In this document: in pieces, positions 1-6,272 of the stretch | How positions within the stretch are numbered: position 1 is the stretch's first letter | Layout of the letters: each line of letters opens with the position of its first letter | Origin: DATJGR01 sp032124855 | Lineage (GTDB): Bacteria; Pseudomonadota; Gammaproteobacteria; Pseudomonadales; Azotimanducaceae | Assembly (NCBI GenBank): GCA_032124855.1 | Contig: JAQBCT010000096.1 | Span: 1-8,206, forward strand | DNA: 8,206 nucleotides | Direction of reading: 5' to 3' | The notes under the pieces: model-generated | The model's input: the letters and a program-made list of their open reading frames with translations, nothing else | Told to the model about the DNA's origin: nothing | Database searches by the model: none | Position numbers and translations under genes: made by a program

Positions 1-1
1 G

Positions 2-352
2 GGGCAGTATTTCGCGCTGCTCGTCCTCGTCAGCGCGGCCATATTCATCGGCAGTCTCGTCACCGGCCGCGCCGTGGCGATTGCGAAGCCAGTGACGACC
101 AGCGGCCAGCGTCCGCGATCGCCTGCCCCGACGGCCGAAGCCGGTCGCGAGACCGGACAGGTGAAATGGTTCAACCGCACCAAGGGCTTTGGCTTCATCG
201 TGCGCGACAACGGCGGGGAGATCTTCGTGCACCACCGCAACATCCGCGGCAGCGGTCGCCGCAGCCTCAAGGATGGCGAACGCGTCAGCTTCACTGTGGC
301 GCCCCACGACAAAGGCCTGCAGGCCGAGCAGGTGTCCGTTGTCGAGTCGTGA
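2..352 (+). CDS. Membrane-anchored cold-shock-domain protein (5' end missing)
   Basis: Incomplete at the left edge. A GTG at 74 could start a 92-residue soluble protein, but the same frame is open back to base 2. Those extra codons encode a clear hydrophobic segment (visible residues about 3-22, core YFALLVLVSAAIFIGSLV), so the true start is probably outside the window. A Pro/Ala/Arg-rich linker (about 23-50) leads to a cold-shock domain (52-114) with GQVKWFN, the RNP1-like KGFGFI (61-66) and the RNP2-like IFVHH (74-78). These aromatic and basic motifs bind single-stranded RNA or DNA in the CspA family. The inferred product is a nucleic-acid-binding domain tethered to the inner membrane, probably facing the cytoplasm. 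The stop lies 3 bases before argS, so the two are probably cotranscribed. The cold-shock domain is certain; the anchor is strongly suggested; the biological role is unknown. Confidence 0.85.
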   Translation, partial: GQYFALLVLVSAAIFIGSLVTGRAVAIAKPVTTSGQRPRSPAPTAEAGRETGQVKWFNRTKGFGFIVRDNGGEIFVHHRNIRGSGRRSLKDGERVSFTVAPHDKGLQAEQVSVVES

Positions 353-355
353 GAA

Positions 356-2071
356 ATGCCGGCTGAGAATCTAAAGAGTCTGCTCGAACAGCGCGTGACG
401 GCGGCGATGCGCGCCGCCGGAATTGGTGACGCCGACCCGAGCGTCGCCGTCGCAGCACGACCCGAATTCGGCGACTACCAGGTGAACGGCATCATGGCCG
501 CCGCCAAAGCCCTGCGCCGCAATCCACGTGAGCTGGCGGGCTCAGTGATTGCCCAACTCGACCTGGTGGGTCTGGCGGAGCCCGCCGAAGTGGCCGGCCC
601 AGGCTTCATCAATATCCGTCTGACAGCACATTTCCTCGCAGCACAAGCGGATTCGGCGGCCGCATTGGTCGGTCCAGCACGGCAGCGGCAAACGGTGGTG
701 GTGGATTATTCCGCGCCGAATCTGGCCAAGGAGATGCATGTCGGCCACCTGCGCAGCACCATCATCGGCGATGCCGTCTCGCGCGTACTAGTCGCGGCCG
801 GGCATCGCGTCGTCAAGCAGAACCACGTCGGCGACTGGGGCACCCAGTTCGGCATGTTGCTGCAATATCTGGAAGACACCGGCGCGGATTCCGACGTGCT
901 GGCGGATCTGGAGACGTTCTACCAGGCGGCCAAGTTGCGCTTCGACGCCGATGCCGCATTCGCCGAACGGGCGCGTGCGAAAGTGGTGGCCCTGCAGGGC
1001 GGCGATGCCGAGGCACGCACGCTGTGGCAAGCCTTCGTCGATATTTCCCTGAGCCACTGCGAAGCTGTCTACCACCGGCTCGGCGTCTCGCTGCAACGCA
1101 GCGACGTGCAGGCCGAGAGCGCATACAACGACGCGCTGCCCGGCGTGGTGACATCGCTGGCGGCCGCCGGATTGTTGACCCAGTCCCAGGGCGCGCAATG
1201 CGTTTTTCTGGACGAATTCCTCGGCAAGGGTGACGAGCCGCTGCCGCTGATTGTGCGTAAATCGGATGGCGGCTATCTGTACTCCACAACCGATCTCGCG
1301 GCAGTCAGGTATCGCGTCGATACACTGCGCGCCGACCGGATCCTCTACTTCGTCGACGCGCGCCAGACACTGCACTTTCGCCAGATTTTTGCCGTGGCCC
1401 GCAAGGCGGGCTTCGCGCCCGTCACCGTGTCGCTGGAGCATCATCCCTTCGGCTCGATGCTGGGGCGCGATGGTCGGCCGTTTCGAACGCGCGACGGCGG
1501 CGTGGTGAAACTGATCGACCTGCTCGATGAAGCCGAGTTGCGCGCCTATGCACTCGTCAGCGAAAAGAATCCGTCGCTCGCGGAATCCGAACGACGCAGC
1601 ATCGCGCGCGCGGTGGGGATCGGCGCCGTGAAATACGCCGATCTATCGAAGCACCGCAGCAGCGACTACACCTTCGACTGGGATGCGATGCTCAGCTTCG
1701 ACGGCAATACGGCACCGTACCTGCAGTACGCCTACACCCGCATCGTCAGCCTGTTCGAAAAGGGCCAGGTGGCGCCGGCAGACCTCACCGGCACACCGGT
1801 CATCGAAGCGGCCGCCGAGCGCTCGCTTGCGCTGACGCTGGCGCGCTACCCCGAGACGATCGCCATGGTGGCTGATACCGCCCTGCCGCATCATCTGTGC
1901 ACGTACCTGCACGAACTGGCTGCGCGCTATATGCAATTCTACGAGCAGTGTCCCGTGCTCACGGCCGAACCCGCGCAGCGCGCGAGCCGGCTGCTGTGGT
2001 GTCAGCGCACAGCGCTGACGATGCGCCATGGCCTGACGCTGCTCGGCATCGAAACCGTCGATCGCATGTAG
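356..2071 (+). CDS. argS: Arginine--tRNA ligase (ArgRS)
   Basis: Cytoplasmic class I synthetase that charges tRNA-Arg with arginine using ATP. The product has 571 residues, close to E. coli ArgS. In order: an N-terminal Add-1 domain binding the tRNA D-loop (about 1-105, ending GPGFINIRL), a Rossmann catalytic core with the HIGH variant HVGH (128-131) preceded by SAPNLAKEM, then NHVGDWGTQFG (156-166), and a DALR-type helical anticodon-binding domain (about 455-571, ending GIETVDRM). No canonical KMSKS is present. The region GSMLGRDGRPFRTRDGG (366-382) takes its place, as in E. coli-type ArgRS, where a lysine just before HIGH (Lys125 here) is thought to compensate. The ATG at 356 gives the usual N-terminus. 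It lies 3 bases after the cold-shock gene with only a weak GTGAG ribosome site, which suggests translational coupling. A terminator follows directly. Confidence 0.98.
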   Translation: MPAENLKSLLEQRVTAAMRAAGIGDADPSVAVAARPEFGDYQVNGIMAAAKALRRNPRELAGSVIAQLDLVGLAEPAEVAGPGFINIRLTAHFLAAQADSAAALVGPARQRQTVVVDYSAPNLAKEMHVGHLRSTIIGDAVSRVLVAAGHRVVKQNHVGDWGTQFGMLLQYLEDTGADSDVLADLETFYQAAKLRFDADAAFAERARAKVVALQGGDAEARTLWQAFVDISLSHCEAVYHRLGVSLQRSDVQAESAYNDALPGVVTSLAAAGLLTQSQGAQCVFLDEFLGKGDEPLPLIVRKSDGGYLYSTTDLAAVRYRVDTLRADRILYFVDARQTLHFRQIFAVARKAGFAPVTVSLEHHPFGSMLGRDGRPFRTRDGGVVKLIDLLDEAELRAYALVSEKNPSLAESERRSIARAVGIGAVKYADLSKHRSSDYTFDWDAMLSFDGNTAPYLQYAYTRIVSLFEKGQVAPADLTGTPVIEAAAERSLALTLARYPETIAMVADTALPHHLCTYLHELAARYMQFYEQCPVLTAEPAQRASRLLWCQRTALTMRHGLTLLGIETVDRM

Positions 2072-2086
2072 CACTGCGCACATAGC

Positions 2087-2117
2087 AAAAGGCCCGCGAA
2101 GCGGGCCTTTTCTTTTT
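2087..2117. terminator. Bidirectional intrinsic terminator between argS and the desaturase gene
   Basis: A perfect 11-base-pair hairpin: arm AAAAGGCCCGC (2087-2097), loop GAA (2098-2100), arm GCGGGCCTTTT (2101-2111), followed on the plus strand by CTTTTT. It begins 15 bases after the argS stop. The A/T ends of the arms also give a TTTT run on the minus strand, so it can serve the convergent desaturase gene, whose stop is at 2133. The plus direction has the better U-tract. Confidence 0.93.
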
Positions 2118-2132
2118 AAACCGCCCGGGTCA

Positions 2133-3332
2133 TCAGGCGCGCGCTGTACTCGGTACCGTATAGGACTTCAGATCCGCAACGAATTCCCGCAACGCATGAA
2201 TGCCAGTTGCCTCGGCATCCACACACCATTGCTTGAATGCGCGCAACAGTTCTTCGGCATCACCGCCCCGCTTGGACCAGACGACCTGCAGCTGCTGACG
2301 CAACTCATAGAGCGTTTTCAGAACCGGACTGACGTCGACCACGCGGGAGATATCGTGCCGGCCCGCTTCGTCCACCAGTGTCTCTTCACGCGAAAGCAAC
2401 AGCTTGGCGCGCTTGAGGAGGTTGCGCGTTGCCGCGTCGGCGCGCTGCACTTCCGACTCCACCGTCGGTCCGATGACGCGCTCCGCATAATTCGCCATGA
2501 CGCGGAAGCGATCATTCAGCACCGCCCAGACCGTATCGGTGTCGATCACTTCGCGGCCGGCCACCCGACTCACCACCGGGCCGGTGCTCAGGGGCTGCGC
2601 GAGGCCCAGCGCCTTGAACACGGTGATCCACATCCAGCCGATGTCGAATTCCCACGGCTTGGCCGAGAGCTTGGCGGAGTTCGGATAGGTATGGTGATTG
2701 TTGTGCAGCTCTTCGCCGCCAATCAGGATGCCCCAGGGCACGACGTTGCGCGCGGCATCGGGGCATTCAAAATTGCGATAGCCCCAGTAGTGACCAATAC
2801 CGTTGATCACGCCGGCGGCAAAGAACGGAATCCAGATCATCTGGATCGCCCAGATCGTCAGACCGCCCACGCCAAACAATGCCAGGTCGATGACCATCAT
2901 GGCGCCGACGCCGCTGATCTTGAATCGACTGTAGACGTTGCGTTCGATCCAGTCGTCCGGCGTGCCTTTGCCGAAGCGATCCAGCACTTCGGGTTTTGCG
3001 GCCGTGACGCCGTACAGCTCAGCGCCTTCCCACAGCACGCGGGACAGGCCAAAAACCACCGGGCTGTGCGGGTCTTCCTCGGTTTCGCACGCGGCATGGT
3101 GCTTGCGATGAACGGCAGTCCATTCCTTGGTGAGCATGCCCGTCGTCATGTACAGCCAGAAGCGGAAAAAATGCTTCAGCACCGGATGCATTTCCAGCGC
3201 GCGATGCGCCGAGTACCGGTGCAGGTAGACCGTCACCGATACGATCGTCACATGGGTCATTACCAGCGTGTACAGCACCATCGTGCCGAACGACGCGTTC
3301 AACAGGCCCTGATGTAAGAATGCAAAATCCAC
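2133..3332 (-). CDS. Membrane fatty acid desaturase, DesA-like (delta-9 acyl-lipid/acyl-CoA type)
   Basis: Integral membrane di-iron enzyme that introduces a cis double bond (probably delta-9) into saturated acyl chains, adjusting membrane fluidity. The three histidine boxes are present: HRYSAH (38-43), HRKHH (75-79) and HNNHH (210-214), plus GHYWGYRNFE near 180. Hydrophobic spans lie at about 15-36, 55-66 and 142-178. The pattern is close to what I remember of Pseudomonas DesA; whether the substrate is phospholipid or acyl-CoA cannot be decided. The start chosen is GTG at 3332 because ACGGAGA lies 9 bases upstream; an in-frame GTG at 3368 would add 12 residues without a clear ribosome site. 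The length of 399 residues suits the family. A soluble helical tail follows the catalytic part; its last part (about 305-391) resembles ISL3 transposase C-termini. The gene stands alone, converging on argS and diverging from the sulfurtransferase. Confidence 0.93.
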   Translation of the reverse strand: MDFAFLHQGLLNASFGTMVLYTLVMTHVTIVSVTVYLHRYSAHRALEMHPVLKHFFRFWLYMTTGMLTKEWTAVHRKHHAACETEEDPHSPVVFGLSRVLWEGAELYGVTAAKPEVLDRFGKGTPDDWIERNVYSRFKISGVGAMMVIDLALFGVGGLTIWAIQMIWIPFFAAGVINGIGHYWGYRNFECPDAARNVVPWGILIGGEELHNNHHTYPNSAKLSAKPWEFDIGWMWITVFKALGLAQPLSTGPVVSRVAGREVIDTDTVWAVLNDRFRVMANYAERVIGPTVESEVQRADAATRNLLKRAKLLLSREETLVDEAGRHDISRVVDVSPVLKTLYELRQQLQVVWSKRGGDAEELLRAFKQWCVDAEATGIHALREFVADLKSYTVPSTARA

Positions 3333-3341
3333 TAGTCTGTT

Positions 3342-3345
3342 CTCC
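3342..3345 (-). promoter_or_regulatory. Ribosome binding site deciding the desaturase start
   Basis: The minus strand reads ACGGAGA, with GGAG ending 9 bases before the GTG at 3332. This is the best Shine-Dalgarno match near any start in the window and favours the 399-residue form over the longer one beginning at 3368. Confidence 0.65.
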
Positions 3346-3476
3346 GTAACGGATTGGCTGGTCGCCACCTGGGGCGCCGCATTGTGTCAACTCATCCCTT
3401 CAAACGCTACTCGTGGGAGTCCCGGAGTATACGATGCACCGGCTTCGAACCACCCCGTGACCGCCACCCTATGAGA

Positions 3477-3493
3477 CCTGGGTCATCCCAAGG
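3477..3493. repeat. Small inverted repeat in the desaturase/sulfurtransferase divergent spacer
   Basis: CCTGGG (3477-3482), loop TCAT, then CCCAAGG (3487-3493): a six-pair dyad with one bulged A. It lies in the 208-base spacer between two divergent genes, where an operator could act on either. It does not match a regulator site I recognise. The rest of the spacer (3333-3540) shows only poor promoter matches on both strands, such as TATACT at 3426-3431 (minus) without a convincing -35, and TTGACA at 3385-3390 (minus) without a -10. Confidence 0.25.
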
Positions 3494-3540
3494 CCACGAC
3501 GCCCGTCGAAAACCGGGCCCCTAATCGCTACCATGCGAGC

Positions 3541-4371
3541 ATGTATAGCACCTTAGTTGACTGCAAAGTTCTTCATGAGAATCAATTGCATAGCGATTGG
3601 TGCTCGATTGACTGCCGCGCTTCGCTGACCAATCTCGGCCACGGCCAGGCCGCGTATCGGGCGGCCCATATCCCGGGCGCCTGTTTTGCTGACCTGGCCA
3701 CCGATCTATCCGGGCCCATCGAGCCGGGCGTGACCGGGCGCCATCCCCTGCCCGAGCCGGGGGCACTCGCGGCGACGTTTTCCCGCCTGGGCGTCGGCGC
3801 CGATACTCAGATCGTCGCCTACGATGCCGGCAACGGCGCATTCGCCGCCCGGTTGTGGTGGCTCGCGCGCTGGCTGGGCCATGGCCGTGTCGCAGTACTC
3901 GACGGCGGCCTCGCCGCGTGGCAGGCGGCGGGCTATCCGGTCGAGGGCGGCGACGGCGTGAGAATGGCGCGTCATTTCCCCATCCGCGCGTCACTCACCC
4001 GCACCGTGTCGACCCGTGACATCGAGTCGCGGGCAGATTCGCTGCTGCTGCTCGATGCCCGGGCTGAGGCTCGCTTTAAGGGCGAGGTGGAACCCATCGA
4101 TCCGGTGGCCGGTCACATTCCAGGCGCTCTATGCCTTCCGTTCGAAGGTAACCTGGATGGCGCGAACAGATTTCTCGACCCGGCAACGCTGCGTCTCCGC
4201 TTCGTCGATCAACTCCCGGCCACCACCACCGTCGCGTGCTACTGCGGCTCCGGAGTGACGGCGTGCCACAACATCCTTGCCATGCGCCACGCCGGATTGG
4301 GCGAAGCCGCCCTGTACGCGGGATCGTTCAGCGAGTGGATCACCGACCCGCACCGTCCCGTCGAACGATGA
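3541..4371 (+). CDS. Two-domain sulfurtransferase (rhodanese / 3-mercaptopyruvate type)
   Basis: Transfers a sulfane sulfur from a donor such as 3-mercaptopyruvate or thiosulfate to an acceptor through a cysteine persulfide. The 276 residues form tandem rhodanese domains. The first (about 1-135) is catalytically silent, with AAHIPGACFADL (41-52) and VLDGGLAAWQAAGYPV (119-134). The second (about 155-274) has LLLDARAEARFKGEVEP, AGHIPGA (190-196) and the active loop CGSGVT (235-240), with Cys235 as the predicted catalytic residue. CGSGVT favours the mercaptopyruvate sulfurtransferase group (SseA-like) over classic rhodanese CRKGVT, but the donor cannot be fixed. No signal peptide is seen, so it is probably cytoplasmic. 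No Shine-Dalgarno precedes ATG 3541, and the first 60 coding bases have low GC. The stop overlaps the mnmC start in ATGA (4368-4371), indicating an operon and suggesting a link to tRNA thiolation. Confidence 0.93.
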   Translation: MYSTLVDCKVLHENQLHSDWCSIDCRASLTNLGHGQAAYRAAHIPGACFADLATDLSGPIEPGVTGRHPLPEPGALAATFSRLGVGADTQIVAYDAGNGAFAARLWWLARWLGHGRVAVLDGGLAAWQAAGYPVEGGDGVRMARHFPIRASLTRTVSTRDIESRADSLLLLDARAEARFKGEVEPIDPVAGHIPGALCLPFEGNLDGANRFLDPATLRLRFVDQLPATTTVACYCGSGVTACHNILAMRHAGLGEAALYAGSFSEWITDPHRPVER

Positions 4372-6272
4372 CCGATGTGATCACCCCAACGGAGCCGCCC
4401 GGGCGCCTGATTCCGGCGCAATTGCACTGGCACGGCGACCAGCCGGTATCGCGCCAGTTCGGCGACATCTACCACGCACCTGACGGCGCAGCTGAGGTGG
4501 AGCGCGTCTTCATCGCGCCCCAGCACCTGGCCGCCCGCTTCAACGCCGCACGCGGGGTTTTCACGGTGGGCGAACTCGGCTTCGGTTCGGCGCTGAACTT
4601 CGCCGTCGTGGGGCAGCGGTTTCTGGATCACGCGCCAGCCGGGGCGCGGTTGCACTTCATCAGCGTGGAAAAACATCCGCTGCGACCCGACGATTTCGCT
4701 CGAGCGGCCGCCAACCGCCGCACCCAACTGCCGCTGTATGGCGACCTGTTGCGCCACTACCCGCCGCTGCTCGCAGGCTGGCATCGCCGTCATCTGGCCG
4801 GCGGACGCATCTGCCTGTCGGTGTTCTTCGGCGACGCCCAGACTGGGCTCGACGATATCGTGGGACGCCAACACGTAGGTGTGCTCGCGTGGTTACTGGA
4901 CGGCTTCGCACCGGCCCAAAATCCGCAGTTGTGGAGCGACGCGCTATGGCAGCGCATCGCCCGCCTGTCCGGCCCCGCCACCACAGTGGCTACCTTCACC
5001 GCGGCGGGCGCGGTGCGCCGCGGACTGGGTGCGGCGGGCTTTTCAATGCGCAAGGTCGATCAGCGGCCGCACAAGCGTCATAGCCTGGCTGGCACCTACG
5101 GTGGTACAGCCGCAGCCGCACCTGCGCGCGCGCGCGCCGTCGTCGTGGTGGGTGCGGGCCTGGCCGGTGCCGCCACGGCGCGTCAGATTGCCGAGCGCGG
5201 CATCGCCGTGACAGTGCTGGATCGCGCCACCGAACCGCCCAACCGGATGGCAGCGACGGTGCTGCATTGCCGGCTGTTGCCGAACACCGGCGCCGCTGGC
5301 GCATTGCGCTGCGCCAGCTTCAACTATGCCACCGCGTGGTACGACGATCGGCACACGCAGCGCCTGCCACGCGGGCTGTTGCAGCTGCCGAGCCCTGGCA
5401 TGAATCTGCTTCGGCTCACGCAGGCCGCTGCCGTGTACGCACACACCGGCAGCTGGGTGCGGGCGGTTGATGCGCATACCGCATCGGCGCTGGCTGGTCG
5501 AAGGCTTAATAGCTCGGGCCTGTTTTTCCCGCACGGCCGGTGCATCGATCTCGAAGCGCTGTGCAGGGATGCGTTGCAGCATCCGCTGATCGAATACCGT
5601 ACAGGCGTTACGGCCCGCGCCGCGACCATCAATGCGGACAGCGTCCGAATCGCGACCCGCAACGGGGTCCTCGAGGCTGATCACATCGTGCTGTGTGCAG
5701 CTGCCGCGACCAACAGTTTTACACAGGCGCGCTATCTGGAGCTGGTGGACGTCGCCGGACAGATCGATCCAATAGAGCTCACCCGCCCGCCCGCCATCCC
5801 GATCCTCGGCGATGGTTTCCTGGCACCGCTGGCCGGCGGTTGGGGAGTCGGCGCGACCTATGAGCATCAACCCTGGCCCCCGCAGCAGGCGACGGCCGCG
5901 AATCTGCAAAGGTTCGCGCGGTGGTGGCGAGGTTTGACCGGGGACGACACGCCGCGCAGCGCCGGCGCGCCCTCGCGCGGCAGCCGCGCGGTTGCCTCCG
6001 ACCGCCGGCCCATCGTCGGGGGCGCGTACGACATTGATGGGCAGCGCCTGCCGCGGCTGCTGCTGAATACCGGACACGGCAGCCAGGGAACCGCGAGCGC
6101 ACCATTTGCCGCCGAGTGTATAGCCAGTGAGCTGGCCGGTGAGTTCGCACCCGCCACGCGCACCGAGCTCGCCACCATCAGTTCGCTGCGGTTTCGTCTG
6201 CGTCAGGCGCGACGCGGGTTGCGTCACGGCGCGCGTCACGAACACGAGGACGCATCGGAAACGCCGGTCTAG
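4368..6272 (+). CDS. mnmC: Bifunctional tRNA mnm5s2U34 biosynthesis protein MnmC (methyltransferase + FAD oxidoreductase)
   Basis: Catalyses the last two steps of mnm5(s2)U34 formation at the tRNA wobble position: the FAD domain removes the carboxymethyl group of cmnm5U to give nm5U, and the SAM-dependent domain methylates it. The protein has 634 residues. The N-terminal methyltransferase (about 15-245) shows VGELGFGSALNF (67-78), SVEKHPL (99-105), FFGDAQTGL (153-161) and LLDGFAPAQNPQLW (176-189), with Asp178 probably catalytic. The C-terminal oxidoreductase (about 257-590) shows the dinucleotide motif VVVVGAGLAGAATA (258-271), GLFFPHGR, GDGFLAPLAGGWGVGATY and ASDRRPIVG. The start is ATG 4368 within the ATGA overlap; the same frame is open farther upstream, but only inside the sulfurtransferase gene. 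Oddities: GFGSALNF instead of the usual GFGTGLNF, RMAA where GASGN is expected, and GHGSQG for GxGSRG. Architecture makes the identity firm; full activity of the oxidase domain is less certain. Confidence 0.93.
   Translation: MTDVITPTEPPGRLIPAQLHWHGDQPVSRQFGDIYHAPDGAAEVERVFIAPQHLAARFNAARGVFTVGELGFGSALNFAVVGQRFLDHAPAGARLHFISVEKHPLRPDDFARAAANRRTQLPLYGDLLRHYPPLLAGWHRRHLAGGRICLSVFFGDAQTGLDDIVGRQHVGVLAWLLDGFAPAQNPQLWSDALWQRIARLSGPATTVATFTAAGAVRRGLGAAGFSMRKVDQRPHKRHSLAGTYGGTAAAAPARARAVVVVGAGLAGAATARQIAERGIAVTVLDRATEPPNRMAATVLHCRLLPNTGAAGALRCASFNYATAWYDDRHTQRLPRGLLQLPSPGMNLLRLTQAAAVYAHTGSWVRAVDAHTASALAGRRLNSSGLFFPHGRCIDLEALCRDALQHPLIEYRTGVTARAATINADSVRIATRNGVLEADHIVLCAAAATNSFTQARYLELVDVAGQIDPIELTRPPAIPILGDGFLAPLAGGWGVGATYEHQPWPPQQATAANLQRFARWWRGLTGDDTPRSAGAPSRGSRAVASDRRPIVGGAYDIDGQRLPRLLLNTGHGSQGTASAPFAAECIASELAGEFAPATRTELATISSLRFRLRQARRGLRHGARHEHEDASETPV
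5124..5137. repeat. (GC)7 dinucleotide tract in the MnmC interdomain linker
   Basis: Seven uninterrupted GC units, coding for alternating Ala/Arg at about residues 253-257, just before the FAD-binding VVVVGAG. Such alternating tracts can form Z-DNA and are prone to slippage; gain or loss of one unit would shift the frame after the methyltransferase domain. Confidence 0.8.
6269..6272. other. Palindromic CTAG holding both stop codons of mnmC and serA
   Basis: mnmC ends with TAG at 6270-6272 and serA, read from the minus strand, ends with TAG at 6269-6271. The self-complementary CTAG supplies both. There is no spacer and no visible hairpin terminator between the convergent genes. Confidence 0.95.

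Noticed and set aside
74..352. Cold-shock protein as a complete 92-residue soluble protein starting at GTG 74
   Set aside because: The frame stays open to the left edge and encodes a transmembrane-like segment, and GTG 74 has no ribosome site, so a longer protein is more likely.
788..1444. Open frame (218 codons) on the minus strand inside argS
   Set aside because: Lies within the conserved catalytic core of ArgS, and its translation shows no known family pattern.
2196..3317. Long open frame (373 codons) on the plus strand opposite the desaturase gene
   Set aside because: It mirrors a well-conserved desaturase and has a His/Arg/Gln-rich composition typical of antisense frames in GC-rich DNA. 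No domain is recognisable.
3385..3390. Perfect TTGACA (-35 consensus) on the minus strand before the desaturase
   Set aside because: The sequence 16-18 bases downstream (around TGGCGA) is a very poor -10, so no promoter can be called.
4236..4367. Extended MnmC start giving a 678-residue protein
   Set aside because: The extra 44 residues are Arg/Pro-rich, overlap the conserved end of the sulfurtransferase in another frame, and match no MnmC N-terminus. ATG 4368 fits the ATGA coupling.
5043..6245. Long open frame (400 codons) on the minus strand opposite mnmC
   Set aside because: Arg/Gly/Ala-rich translation without motifs, fully covered by the conserved FAD domain of MnmC on the other strand.
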